Of a stretch of DNA of 51,467 nt, positions 1 through 8,809 are shown one piece after another. Both the position numbers and the translations under genes were made by a program. Within the stretch, counting starts at the first letter, position 1. Every line of letters begins with the position of its first letter. Source of the DNA: Deltaproteobacteria bacterium (lineage in GTDB: Bacteria; Desulfobacterota; Desulfobacteria; Desulfobacterales; G020354645); contig CP070652.1 of assembly GCA_020354645.1 (NCBI GenBank), forward strand, positions 1,919,051 through 1,970,517, read 5' to 3'. The notes beneath the pieces are model-generated. The model ran no database searches. It was not told the origin of the DNA and was given only the letters and a program-made list of their open reading frames with translations.

Positions 1-38
1 ACGAAGCTGGGGATCTATTCTGAACAAAGGAGAATTTG

Positions 39-350
39 GTGAATACTTCATTGACTGAAGAGACGCTCGCGATAGCAAAGTCGGTTGCGAATCAGGCCGA
101 TGCCGAAGATCAAAAGGAGCTTCTCCTTTTGTTAAAGGACCTTGAAGAGGCTAAGTTGAGCCTTTTTGTGAGGACAGGGGAGGCAAAACCGCTGTTGCTT
201 GGGTGCCATGAGGCTGCCGTTGATTTGAACAGGAAGATCCAAGAAGAGGAGGGGTGGGGCAAAAATGCTAAAGCAGCATTTCAAATCTTTCAAAATCGCG
301 TATCAAAGTTACGGAACACTATTCTGGTTCGTACCCAGAAAGCGACCTAG
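39..350 (+). CDS. Small hypothetical helical protein
   Basis: I do not recognise this 103-residue protein. A GTG start at 39 is chosen because AGGAG (28-32) lies six bases upstream; a TTG one codon earlier is also possible. The sequence is soluble, rich in Leu, Glu and Lys, and looks mostly alpha-helical, with an acidic Leu-rich stretch near residues 23-40. It has one Cys and no membrane segment. It lies 160 bp upstream of the aldehyde ferredoxin oxidoreductase gene on the same strand, so it could share a transcript, but nothing in the sequence ties it to that function. Confidence 0.6.
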   Translation: MNTSLTEETLAIAKSVANQADAEDQKELLLLLKDLEEAKLSLFVRTGEAKPLLLGCHEAAVDLNRKIQEEEGWGKNAKAAFQIFQNRVSKLRNTILVRTQKAT

Positions 351-500
351 AGAAAGATTTCCATAATTTGGCAGCACGCATATGCGGAATAGACAATAAC
401 CATCATGGGGCAATGGCGTTTCTCATTGATGGCCAGCGAAAAAGATCAATTTGGTTTTGTCAGAATCAAATCACAGGAGACGTCGGGAAAGTCTGAAACA

Positions 501-509
501 GGAGGTGAA
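501..509 (+). promoter_or_regulatory. Strong ribosome binding site for the AOR gene
   Basis: AGGAGGTGA, a near-complete match to the anti-Shine-Dalgarno partner, ends two bases before the ATG at 512. It fixes the AOR start. Confidence 0.7.
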
Positions 510-511
510 TC

Positions 512-2410
512 ATGCAAACAGGCTTTTGGGGGAAAATACTTCGAGTCGATCTAACGAACAGGGAGATCACCGTCGATGAACACGATCAGAATTTTTATCG
601 AACCTATATGGGGGGGCGAGGCATCGTCGCCTATTACCTGTTGAAAGAAGTTCCTGGCGGTTGTGATCCACTTGGGCCAGAAAACGTGCTGGTTTTCGCG
701 GCCAGTGTTCTGACGGGCACCTCCATTCCTGGGGCCGGACGGAACAGCGCGGGTGCGAAGTCGCCGCTCACCGGAGGCTACGGTGAAGGAGAAGGGGGCG
801 GTGATTGGGGCGTAAAGCTCAGGTGGGCCGGATATGACGGCATCGTTTTCACCGGTCGATCCGAGAAGCCGGTGTATCTCTGGGTTACCAACAACGAGGT
901 CGCCCTACGTGATGCCTCTGAACTATGGGGCCTGGAGGCCTATGAGACCCAAGAAGCCATCCGTAAGAATGCAGGTGACTCCAATGTCTCCGTAGCGATG
1001 ATTGGCCCTGCGGGCGAACAATTGGTCCGTTTTGCCTGTATTGCCCAAGGACCGCATGATTACATCGGTCGCGCAGGCATAGGGGCCGTCATGGGTTCGA
1101 AGAACCTAAAAGCAATAGCGGTCAAGGGTGATTTGCGACTGAAGGTTGCTGACAAAGAGGGGCTTGCAAAAGTTTCCCGGTGGCTTGGTGAGAATTGGCA
1201 GAAATTTCTGGGTCCTATGTCAGAAAATGGGACCCTGAACGGCCTAGCCCTTTTCAATGCCGCGGGTGGATTGCCGACCCGAAACTTTCGTGACGGCGTT
1301 TTCGAAGCATTTGAGAGCATTTCCGGGAAATATATGACGGAGAATATCCTGGTCGATAGAAAGAGCTGTTACTTATGCCCCGTGCACTGTAAGAGGGTGG
1401 TCGAGATCAATGAAAAGGATATACGTGTCGGCACGAAATACAGCGGGCCTGAATTCGAAACCGTAGGGAGTTTTGGTTCTAATTGTGGAATCGGTGACTT
1501 GAAAATCGTGTCTCTCGCAAATGAGATTTGCAACCGCTACACCCTTGATACGATCACCGCAGGGATGATGATTTCGGGAGCTATGGAGTGTGCCGAGAAA
1601 GGACTCCTGCCTGACTCTTTAACTGAGGGCCTGGATTTGCGCTTTGGTTCTGGAAAGGGTTTACTGGATCTCCTCAAGCTGATTGTTAATCGTCAAGGAC
1701 TTGGCGATATCTTAGCAGAAGGCCCCAGGGGTATCGAGGAAAAGCTGGGCAAGGATGCAGCCTCCTGTTTTCTTCATATCAAGGGCCAGCCACTTCCTCT
1801 TCATGAGCCACGGTGGAAGACGGGCCTGGGGCTCGGTTATGCACTCGCCCCCACAGGCGCCGAACACATGGCCAATATGTTCGATCCCATGTATGCCAGC
1901 ACAGAAGCGCCAACATTTGCCTTTGCACGGAACATGGGTATTTTAGAAGCTGTGGACCCTTTTGAGCTCAATCCTTCAAAAGTCCGGCTCTGGGTCCACA
2001 TGATGCTCAATAAGAGCCTGTACAACAACCTTTGTGTATGCTCCTTCTTTCCCTATACTCTGACGCATCTGGCCGACCTGGTCAGGGGGGTCACGGGTTG
2101 GGACGTATCCGGTTGGGAGTTAATCAAGGTTTCTGAACGTGCTCTCAATATGACCAGGGCGTTCAATACTTTGGAGGGTTTCGGTGTAAATGATGATTCA
2201 TTACCTGAAAGGATTTTCGAACCTATTGAAAACGGTCCTCTCAAAGGACAGGCTATAGATAGTCATCAGTTTGCCGAAATGCGCAACTTGGCTTACGACA
2301 TGCTGGGTTGGGACCGTCAGTTAGCGTCACCAAGGCGCTGGAAGCTTCACGAATTGGGTCTGCACTGGTTGACGGAGAAAATGGAAAAACACGGATGCCT
2401 CCAGGATTGA
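512..2410 (+). CDS. Aldehyde:ferredoxin oxidoreductase family (tungstopterin enzyme)
   Basis: This 632-residue protein has the length and layout of the AOR family. These enzymes oxidise aldehydes (or run the reverse reaction) with a tungsten-bis-pterin cofactor and one [4Fe-4S] cluster, passing electrons to ferredoxin. The N-terminal domain carries the family's GGRG and AGRNSAGAKSPLTGG cofactor-binding stretches. The cluster ligands are visible as C286-x2-C289-x3-C293, with distal Cys508/Cys510 as the likely fourth ligand. No signal peptide is present, so it should be cytoplasmic. A MoaD/ThiS-like gene follows 37 bp downstream, a pairing commonly seen with AOR genes in anaerobes. The substrate cannot be told from sequence, since paralogues act on many aldehydes and on aromatic acyl-CoA derivatives. 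Confidence 0.93.
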   Translation: MQTGFWGKILRVDLTNREITVDEHDQNFYRTYMGGRGIVAYYLLKEVPGGCDPLGPENVLVFAASVLTGTSIPGAGRNSAGAKSPLTGGYGEGEGGGDWGVKLRWAGYDGIVFTGRSEKPVYLWVTNNEVALRDASELWGLEAYETQEAIRKNAGDSNVSVAMIGPAGEQLVRFACIAQGPHDYIGRAGIGAVMGSKNLKAIAVKGDLRLKVADKEGLAKVSRWLGENWQKFLGPMSENGTLNGLALFNAAGGLPTRNFRDGVFEAFESISGKYMTENILVDRKSCYLCPVHCKRVVEINEKDIRVGTKYSGPEFETVGSFGSNCGIGDLKIVSLANEICNRYTLDTITAGMMISGAMECAEKGLLPDSLTEGLDLRFGSGKGLLDLLKLIVNRQGLGDILAEGPRGIEEKLGKDAASCFLHIKGQPLPLHEPRWKTGLGLGYALAPTGAEHMANMFDPMYASTEAPTFAFARNMGILEAVDPFELNPSKVRLWVHMMLNKSLYNNLCVCSFFPYTLTHLADLVRGVTGWDVSGWELIKVSERALNMTRAFNTLEGFGVNDDSLPERIFEPIENGPLKGQAIDSHQFAEMRNLAYDMLGWDRQLASPRRWKLHELGLHWLTEKMEKHGCLQD

Positions 2411-2447
2411 TAGATTCCCGTGATTTCGGTAAGGAGCTTTACTTTTA

Positions 2448-2735
2448 ATGATAAGGGTTCATGTCAAGCTTGCCGATTTTCTTTCAAGAATCACTCAGCA
2501 GCCCCAATCAGAACTTGAGATAGCTGAGGATTCTACGGTGGCCGACGTTATCGGCCTTCTTGCGAATCGATTTGGAGATGATTTCCAAAAGGCACTGGTG
2601 GATTCAGAAGGCAAACTTCGCAAGCAGATTGTGATCGCAATGAATGGGGTGGTTCTGGCTCATGAGAAAACCAGAACAGCCGCGGTTAGAGAAGGAAGTC
2701 GCATAACAATTATTCCGGTCACAGGTGGGGGTTAA
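2448..2735 (+). CDS. MoaD/ThiS-like ubiquitin-fold sulfur carrier
   Basis: The 95-residue product has the beta-grasp pattern of MoaD/ThiS and ends in Gly-Gly-Gly. A terminal GG is the site where MoaE-type partners receive thiocarboxylate sulfur in molybdopterin (here probably tungstopterin) synthesis. AAGGAG lies 12 bases before the ATG. Its position straight after the AOR gene suggests dedicated supply of pterin cofactor sulfur to that enzyme. The three-glycine end, one more than the usual GG, could mean that the last Gly is trimmed or that the tail tolerates an extra residue. Confidence 0.85.
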   Translation: MIRVHVKLADFLSRITQQPQSELEIAEDSTVADVIGLLANRFGDDFQKALVDSEGKLRKQIVIAMNGVVLAHEKTRTAAVREGSRITIIPVTGGG

Positions 2736-3295
2736 AAGGCCACAAGCTTATTATTACTTCATTCGGCATCGATTCCTGTGTAGGTCCATACCTTCTTTTA
2801 CCTTCGACCTGAAACTCCTGAAACATGATGTTCTGCGTGAAAGGACAAATCTTGGGACGGATCCCGATTATTGTTCATGCGAGTTCAATCCGTGCCGGTC
2901 TAACTATTGTTATTGTGGAGCACATTAATCAGGCGGGGATAGATGCCGTGCCTGCACTGCCGAAGTGATGGACGGCAAATCCATCAATTGTGAACCGCCA
3001 ACTCAATACTTGACCGGCAGGGGAGTCTCGCTGCAGGGGCTGGTAGCGGAACAAGCGAAATTTGATGGGGCCAAGCGTGCCTAAAATCAACCGGAGATAA
3101 AACCTGACATGCCGGCTAAAAAACGCCTGAGACCGATATCCGATAATTGATAAGCGGGCCGCACCCTATCAGATTTCGACCGGAAATTAAAACTACCGCG
3201 GTAACTGGAAGAAATCTTTCGGAAAAGAACAGTGCGTCAAAAAGTAATATCCAAAATTTAAAATCTGACACGTTTAATAATCTAGATAGAATGTA
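2736..3295. other. 560-bp stretch with decayed coding traces, no intact gene
   Basis: No convincing full gene lies between the MoaD-like gene and the convergent muiA-like gene. Two short open segments look protein-like. One spans 2828-2968 and the other about 2963-3085 (on from an ATG after TAEV, containing INCEPPTQYLTGRGVSL). The second is unrecognised. The rest is AT-rich and without obvious structure. Confidence 0.5.
2828..2968 (+). pseudogene. Possible remnant of a DapA/NAL-family aldolase-type gene
   Basis: A 46-codon open segment reads GRIPIIVHASSIRAG, then EHINQAGIDAVPALP. This resembles the second strand-helix unit of dihydrodipicolinate synthase/N-acetylneuraminate lyase barrels (pattern GRxPVIxxVG... 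A..AGADAVxxxPPY). No N-terminal or later barrel units are readable around it, so it would be a relic. Recognition is from memory of the family pattern only. A chance open frame remains possible. Confidence 0.3.
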
Positions 3296-4960
3296 TTACA
3301 GTCCCGACGGTAGGTTGTCTTTGGGGTGCTTGACGAAAAATTTCACCCGAACATCTAAAACAGCCCTGGGCTTTACCTGTATATCCCACAACATCACGCC
3401 GTCGAGTTCCTGATGATTTTTTTGGGTCGGCTCGGGTTTAACTTCAACCCCCTTGATCTGAATACGATCCGTTTTGGACACCGGAATACTATCAAACAGA
3501 TGAATCCGCACGGGCTCGTCCTTTAAATTCTCTATTTTTGTACTAAATTCCAGTTCCCGGGCCACACTCGAACGGTCGACTTTGCCAAAAAAGGTTTCGG
3601 TCAACTTGTCTGTTAGTTTCTCCCGCCGGACCTTCAGGCCTCGTTCAGCGCCTAGATTTACCAACAGTTCTTCACCGGCTTTTTTTTCCGGGAGAGCAGT
3701 CCCCCCGATAAATCGACCCCCGAAATGAACATTTAATCTTCCAGCCAGCAATTCACTGTCTGCAGATATGCAGCAGACCAAATAGGTCAACGGGTCAATT
3801 TTGGGAACTGCGTAATTGTAGAACTCGCCCTTCATTTCCTTTGAAAACAAGGGCAGCAATGTATCGCCATCAGCGTAATCAATGTTCACGGGCTGCGGAA
3901 GTTCGTATTCGAATGCCAGGGGCAATTCTTTTTGTTCAGCCTGCCGGAATTCTGCTTCATACGACAATTCCACATCTTCAAGAATTTCCATCTCTGCGGC
4001 TGCCTCAACTGGCTCTGCGATGGATGGTTGCGAAACCCTTCTGCGAGCTGGTGTTGCCGCCAAGGAATCGGCAGAAGCGCCCACCATTAAATCATCGCGG
4101 GCCGGCAGGTCTACATACCAGCTTTCTATGGTTGGCAGCAGCGTGCCTTTGAGCGGAACGGCATTCGACAGGGCCAGCTTAACCGCATTCCAGTTCTCAC
4201 CGGTATTCTGTTGGATTCGGGCAAACATGTTAAGCTTCACCCGGGAAAGGTCTTGCGGCACATCAACCCTGTAAACGGGTGTCCATAAGGCGTTAATGGC
4301 CACATAAGATGCTTCGATGTTTATCTCTTGTTTTTTGGGAGATTCGAATAAAACCTCGATGACTTTCCGCATCGCCGGTTTCGAGCGCCAAAATTTCTTC
4401 AATTTTTTTTCGACCACTGTGATCTCCTTGTCCAGATCTTCGATCTGGCGCTTTACCGCGAGAGTTTTGTCGGCTAATGTTTGAAAATTTTCTCCCAGAA
4501 ATGCCAGCATGGTTTTAAGACTTTCGCTTTCCGGAAATTGGGTTTTAATTTTCTTTGGCATCTCGGTTTCGGCGAAAGCGACTACCGAATCCAGAAACCG
4601 GACTTGCTTGTCCTGAACATCTTTTTCGTTTTGCAAAAGCTTTCTCTGCCGTTCCAATCCTTCTTTTTTCGAAACGAGTTCTCGAACCTCCTCCTGGGGA
4701 GCTTCCTTGACGGGGATCTCTCGGTATTGAACACTGAGAATTTCTCCATCACCGTATACACTGGCTTGCGTCGAATCAACGTCTACTCCAAAGGCTTTGA
4801 CTTCAAGCAAAAATTGATTCAGACCCTGTTGGGCAAGGGTCCGGGCCTGACGTTTTATATAAGCGCAATCACTGTAAATCACGACCTCACTGATCCGGTT
4901 TCCTTCTTCTTCACCAATAAATTTACCCTTTTGAAATTTATCCTGCGGTAATGAATTCAT
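3296..4960 (-). CDS. MuiA-like protein (DUF4140/DUF4139)
   Basis: The 554-residue protein has the layout of mucoidy-inhibitor MuiA family members. An N-terminal beta domain of DUF4140 type (about 20-90) carries the typical ISEVVIYSDCAYIKRQA opening. A long coiled coil follows (about 90-205, with many Lys/Glu/Gln heptads), and then a large C-terminal DUF4139 beta-rich domain (about 210-550). The family's function is poorly known; it was named after an exopolysaccharide phenotype. I see no signal peptide from this start, although many relatives are exported. It is monocistronic, converging on the decayed stretch beside the AOR pair. Confidence 0.85.
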   Translation of the reverse strand: MNSLPQDKFQKGKFIGEEEGNRISEVVIYSDCAYIKRQARTLAQQGLNQFLLEVKAFGVDVDSTQASVYGDGEILSVQYREIPVKEAPQEEVRELVSKKEGLERQRKLLQNEKDVQDKQVRFLDSVVAFAETEMPKKIKTQFPESESLKTMLAFLGENFQTLADKTLAVKRQIEDLDKEITVVEKKLKKFWRSKPAMRKVIEVLFESPKKQEINIEASYVAINALWTPVYRVDVPQDLSRVKLNMFARIQQNTGENWNAVKLALSNAVPLKGTLLPTIESWYVDLPARDDLMVGASADSLAATPARRRVSQPSIAEPVEAAAEMEILEDVELSYEAEFRQAEQKELPLAFEYELPQPVNIDYADGDTLLPLFSKEMKGEFYNYAVPKIDPLTYLVCCISADSELLAGRLNVHFGGRFIGGTALPEKKAGEELLVNLGAERGLKVRREKLTDKLTETFFGKVDRSSVARELEFSTKIENLKDEPVRIHLFDSIPVSKTDRIQIKGVEVKPEPTQKNHQELDGVMLWDIQVKPRAVLDVRVKFFVKHPKDNLPSGL

Positions 4961-5417
4961 CTTGCTCTCCCATTTTAGTTAAAAATACGAAAAGACGGTG
5001 TTAACATTTGTGGCAATTATAACATACAGACTGTCTTCATTCCAAGAACGCAAAATTAGAACTTAATGAAAATGATACGGAAAAGAGTTGAGTTACACTC
5101 AGTTTGCCAATACGCGTATTGCATCCTTGAACCGCAAAAAGTTAATGCACCCTTTTTCTGTTGACTCCCGAGCCTCTTTTTTCTTAGTGTTTTTTAAATA
5201 ATTGAGGGGTCGGGGTGTTTTTTTGACCCTGTGCCTCCAGTCTTTGTATTTCTAAGCAATTTGTCTGCGGGGGATACTTGCCCCCTCGGCATTTCACCTT
5301 CGGTGGCTGAGGTCTCCCCCATTGCCAAATTACAGAAAAACAAAAGACTTACGACAATGGATCACAAAAAACTCCCCGGCCCCTCAAATATTTCATCTTA
5401 TCGGAAAGGCGGATAAT
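4961..5417. other. 457-bp intergenic region with a structured segment
   Basis: This lies between divergent genes (MuiA-like on minus, HAMP protein on plus). I see no gene. An open frame of 61 codons from GTG 5231 has no ribosome site or recognisable product. The segment 5269-5320 can fold into nested stems and is listed separately. Confidence 0.5.
5269..5320 (+). promoter_or_regulatory. Candidate structured 5' leader with two exclusive folds
   Basis: GGGGGA (5269-5274) pairs perfectly with TCCCCC (5315-5320). Inside that, CCTCGG (5284-5289) pairs with CTGAGG (5307-5312, one G-T), and CACC (5295-5298) pairs with GGTG (5302-5305). Alternatively GGGGG pairs with CCCCC at 5281-5285, which blocks both outer stems. 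It lies about 100 bases before the HAMP protein start. No known riboswitch class is recognised. Confidence 0.35.
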
Positions 5418-6026
5418 ATGGCTCGTAAAAAAAATCGGCGAAGCTGGAAAAACTATTTGATCAATAAAAATGTCCAAATGAAAATAACGGGCATTAACCT
5501 GGCCTATATGCTGCTGGCTGTGCTGGCAAACACCGCCATTATGCTATCGTCATCTATCTGCAATATTTATTATAGCGACGATACGCAGTTTTGGAAGGCC
5601 ATCGATTTCTATATTCTCGGATCAGAAGTATTTACCTTTTCCCTGGTGGCTGTTTTCATACTGGCCGTAGCAAATCAGATGTGGGTTACACACAAATTTT
5701 GCGGCCCCCTTGTCAACTTTACTCACAGTTTTAATAAAATTGCTCAAGGCGATTTAACTCGTAAAGTGATCCTGCGATCGAAAGATTTGCTTAAAAGAGA
5801 AGCCAGCCAATTCAACGATATGATGGATGATTTATCCCTTCACATCGAAGCGCTCAAAAAGGATAACCGGCTGCTTCTGTCGACTTTAAAAGACATAATC
5901 GAAGACAATGGACAACCCGTTAAAATCGAAGAGGCGCGTAAAATCATCCAAGAGCAAGAAGATCTTTTTAATGCACATATTTCACAAATAAAACTGATCG
6001 CCGACAATCTGCCTGCCAATAACTAG
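5418..6026 (+). CDS. HAMP-domain membrane protein
   Basis: The 202-residue protein starts at ATG 5418, preceded by GGAAAGGCGG. Residues about 20-42 and 68-90 form two membrane helices around a short periplasmic loop of about 25 residues. A HAMP linker (FCGPLVNFTHSFNKIAQGDL) and then a C-terminal helical, probably coiled-coil tail follow. This is the front half of a receptor with no kinase, cyclase or methyl-accepting output domain, so it may signal by protein contact. Similar short HAMP proteins are frequent in deltaproteobacteria. It stands alone, followed by strong hairpins. Confidence 0.75.
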   Translation: MARKKNRRSWKNYLINKNVQMKITGINLAYMLLAVLANTAIMLSSSICNIYYSDDTQFWKAIDFYILGSEVFTFSLVAVFILAVANQMWVTHKFCGPLVNFTHSFNKIAQGDLTRKVILRSKDLLKREASQFNDMMDDLSLHIEALKKDNRLLLSTLKDIIEDNGQPVKIEEARKIIQEQEDLFNAHISQIKLIADNLPANN

Positions 6027-6057
6027 CCATATTATTTCACGACATGATTTCGGATGC

Positions 6058-6103
6058 CAAAAAAAGTATGAGCGGAACATAGGGGATATGCTCCGCCCAT
6101 ACT
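6058..6103 (-). terminator. Intrinsic terminator (minus strand)
   Basis: An eleven-base-pair interrupted stem (6065-6076 with 6092-6103, one mismatch) is followed on the minus strand by TTTTTTT (plus-strand A run near 6058-6065). It would terminate the ilvD-family transcript or the candidate sRNA. Confidence 0.7.
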
Positions 6104-6146
6104 GAGCGATGGAGTGTGAGTCGATCATTGAGTCGAAATGATCGTA
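6058..6146 (-). ncRNA. Candidate intergenic small RNA
   Basis: On the minus strand a promoter-like TTGACA (6182-6177), 18-base spacer and TATAGA (6158-6153) precede two stem-loops. The first is CGATCATT/AATGATCG with a 7-base loop (6144-6122). After a CA-rich unpaired linker comes AGTATG.GCGGA paired with TCCGC.CATACT (6103-6065) and then seven T residues. Promoter, 5' hairpin, linker and intrinsic terminator in about 90 bases is the layout of a trans-acting sRNA. The alternative is that the last hairpin merely ends the ilvD-family transcript. Confidence 0.4.
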
Positions 6147-6281
6147 GAGAATTCTATATTATACCACGATGTAGGATGTCAAGCGAAAATATTATATATA
6201 TTCATAAATTAATTGAACACGAGAGAACTTTGCAAGAGGCAAAATAGTATTGACCGTATCACTCCGAATTTACTTTGAAAT

Positions 6282-7748
6282 TTAAAGTTCATCTGCCAAT
6301 ATGGCTCCCTGTTCTACGCACGAGACATGGCCAACGCATGGGCCCCGGGTTGATCCCGAAAAGCGTCCGTCGGTGACCAAAGCAACCTTATCTCCAAGAC
6401 CCAAACCCATCAATATGGAAGTCACCATGTGCATCTCTCGCATTCCCGGCCCCCCTTTGGGTCCCTCATAACGGATTACCATCACATCACCGTCGCTGAT
6501 CTGATCATTCATGAGGGCTTCTACCGCTAGTTCCATGGTAGCAAACGGTCGGGCCGGACCCCTGTGGGTCATCATTTTCGCGTGAACCCCGGTTTGTTTC
6601 ACCACCGCTCCATCAGGGGCTAGGTTTCCCCATAAGACAGCCAAACTTTCTTGCTTGTTAAGGGGATCCGTTAAAGGCCTAACGACTTCGCGATCCAGTA
6701 CCTGGGCGGATTCAACATTATCGCTCATCTTTCTGCCCGTTACCGTAAGAACGTCTAAATCGATCTTGACTGCAAGTTCTTTCAGGACCGCCGGCATCCC
6801 CCCGGCTTCTTCCAATCCCAGCAGAGTATGTTTGCCGGATGGTACAATATTGCAAATGTGGGAGGTTTCTGCACTGATTCGGTCAAGTTTTTCGAGCTCA
6901 AATTTCAAACCGGCTTCATGGGTAATGGCCATATTGGTGGAGCCTCCGATTGCCATTGCTGCTGCCGTGGCATTGGTTAAAGCCGTCTCTGTGATGATTT
7001 TTTGCGGCGTCAAATTTTCTTTTATCATCGGAACAATTCTCAGTCCCGATTGCCGGGCAATTCTAATTTTTTTTGCGTTCAGTGCATGGGCGGTGCCACA
7101 ACCGGACAGCGTCATGCCAATTGCCTCGACAAAACAGGACATGGTATTGGCGGTTCCCATCATGGCACAGCTGCCGGCTCCGGGAAGCGCGCATTGTTCG
7201 ATTTCAGCCAGCTCCTCGGCTGTCATTTTCCCCTTTTTGGTTCGCCCGACGAACTCCCTTATGCTGGTTATGGTGAGTCCTTCCATATCTCTATATTTAC
7301 CCGGATACATGGGCCCGCCGGTTACTAATATGGCGGGAATGTTTAGCCTTATGGCAGCCATATGATGGGCCGGAATGATTTTATCACATGAACAAAGCAT
7401 CACCATTGCGTCAAAACGATGACCTTCAACCATAAGCTCAATGGAATCAGCAATCAACTCACGGCTGGGCAATGGGTAACGCATACTGAACTGTCCCTGG
7501 CAAAGACCGTCACAGGTGGCGATGGTGTTAAATTCCAACGGAATTCCGCCAGATTCCCTGACACCGCCCTTCACAGCTTCAGCCAACCCTCGCAAATGGA
7601 TGTGTCCTGGCACAATTTCATTCCAGGAATTAACCACCGCAACTATCGGTTTGCCGAAATCTTCCCGGGTAAACCCTATTGCATGAAACAGGGCCCGATG
7701 ACCGGCTCGCTGGAGACCGGTGTGGAGTTCTTTGCTTCTTAAGCTCAT
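6282..7748 (-). CDS. ilvD: IlvD/Edd-family dehydratase, C-terminally truncated
   Basis: The 488-residue product matches dihydroxy-acid dehydratases, which remove water from 2,3-dihydroxy acids using an Fe-S cluster. Visible marks are WNEIVPGHIHLR, a Cys-rich TCDGLCQG, CSCDK (cluster ligand), PGAGSCAMMGTANTM (cluster ligand), GPKGGPGMRE and DGRFSGSTRGPC. Family members are about 550-570 residues. This frame stops just after GHVS, losing roughly 70 C-terminal residues, and no continuation is readable in the next 250 bases. It may therefore be inactive. Divergence from an HpaI-type aldolase hints at sugar-acid rather than branched-chain amino acid metabolism, since the IlvD family includes sugar-acid dehydratases. 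The ribosome site GGAG lies 8 bases before the ATG. Confidence 0.8.
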   Translation of the reverse strand: MSLRSKELHTGLQRAGHRALFHAIGFTREDFGKPIVAVVNSWNEIVPGHIHLRGLAEAVKGGVRESGGIPLEFNTIATCDGLCQGQFSMRYPLPSRELIADSIELMVEGHRFDAMVMLCSCDKIIPAHHMAAIRLNIPAILVTGGPMYPGKYRDMEGLTITSIREFVGRTKKGKMTAEELAEIEQCALPGAGSCAMMGTANTMSCFVEAIGMTLSGCGTAHALNAKKIRIARQSGLRIVPMIKENLTPQKIITETALTNATAAAMAIGGSTNMAITHEAGLKFELEKLDRISAETSHICNIVPSGKHTLLGLEEAGGMPAVLKELAVKIDLDVLTVTGRKMSDNVESAQVLDREVVRPLTDPLNKQESLAVLWGNLAPDGAVVKQTGVHAKMMTHRGPARPFATMELAVEALMNDQISDGDVMVIRYEGPKGGPGMREMHMVTSILMGLGLGDKVALVTDGRFSGSTRGPCVGHVSCVEQGAILADEL

Positions 7749-8038
7749 GTTCTTATCTCCTTTTCATCTATAGTATAGTGATGTATTTAATCTTATTGAT
7801 AGCGTCACACCCGTCGATTTGAGTAACTTATACCAGGCAAGAATATTAATTTAATTCAAAAAATTTCTGAATCAGATGCTGCGACTATCGTTTGACACAT
7901 ACAGCCCGCTTGGATTAGAAGGAGTGGTGCCAGTTGCAAGGAGTTGAATGGATCATCTGAAAGCCCTTTGTTTAATTTCTAATATTTGTCGAAACGGTGT
8001 ATACTAAGCGGGCACCCGACGAAAGGAAAATTGAAGAA

Positions 8039-8809
8039 ATGACTGCTTTAAAATCCAAATTATTAAAAGGCGGCCTGGCAATAGGCACCATGATATCCGA
8101 AATTAGAAACCCAAATTTAGCTTACATGTTGGCCCAGTGTGGCTTTGATTTTTTTATCATCGACAATGAGCACGGATCGTATTCTCCGGAAACCCTCTCG
8201 GATATGATAGCAGCCGCCAGGGGGGCTGGAATTTCAACAATCGTACGAATTCCGGAAATTCGCCGGGAAGCAATCCTCAAACCCTTAGATTGCGGTGCTG
8301 AAGGTTTATTGGTTCCACAGGTTAACACAGCCGATCAAGCCAAAGAAATCATTGTCCATGCGAAGTATCCGCCCCTGGGTAACCGGGGGGTGGCTCTGCG
8401 CAGAGCTCACAGCCTTTATGCCAGACCCAAGGCTGGTGAGTATTTAAATCAAGCAAACGAGGCCACATTTATCGCCGTCCAGGCCGAAAATCCACAAGCC
8501 ATTGAAAATTTAGAAGCGATTGTATCAAATCCAGGTGTAGATGCTGTTTTTGTCGGCCCTTTCGATTTATCTGTCAGTTTAGGCATACCCGGACAGATCA
8601 CCCACTCTAAAGAAATGGAATCTATCATCCAGGTGATCCAAGTATGCCAAAAACACGATATCATTCCGGGGATTCACATGACTGAGTTAGAAATGCTTAA
8701 AGATTGGATTGATAAAGGAATGCGATTTGTAACCTATGGGAGTGATGTTCAGCTCCTGGCAGATGCCGCCTTAAATAGCGTTTCGGAATTAAAAAGGCTC
8801 GTCAAATAA
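8039..8809 (+). CDS. HpcH/HpaI-family class II aldolase
   Basis: From ATG 8039 (AAAGGAAAA ten bases upstream) the product has 256 residues, the usual HpaI length; an in-frame GTG at 7997 would add 14 unlikely residues. The family cleaves 4-hydroxy-2-oxo acids to pyruvate or glyoxylate plus an aldehyde, using a divalent metal. Landmarks are DNEHGSYSPETL near the start, the GAEGLLVPQVNT strand, a metal-ligand Glu in AVQAENPQA and FVGPFDLSVSLG with its conserved Asp. It diverges from the IlvD-family gene across about 290 bp. Together they could form a 2-keto-3-deoxy acid route, which is inference. Confidence 0.88.
   Translation: MTALKSKLLKGGLAIGTMISEIRNPNLAYMLAQCGFDFFIIDNEHGSYSPETLSDMIAAARGAGISTIVRIPEIRREAILKPLDCGAEGLLVPQVNTADQAKEIIVHAKYPPLGNRGVALRRAHSLYARPKAGEYLNQANEATFIAVQAENPQAIENLEAIVSNPGVDAVFVGPFDLSVSLGIPGQITHSKEMESIIQVIQVCQKHDIIPGIHMTELEMLKDWIDKGMRFVTYGSDVQLLADAALNSVSELKRLVK

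Noticed and set aside
3841..4274. Long plus-strand frames inside the muiA-like gene
   Set aside because: Shadows of the minus-strand gene, with no start signal and odd composition.
5231..5416. 61-codon frame from GTG before the HAMP gene
   Set aside because: It overlaps the structured leader and has no ribosome site or family look.
6655..7365. 236-codon plus-strand frame inside the ilvD-family gene
   Set aside because: Shadow of the opposite frame; the minus-strand product has clear family motifs.
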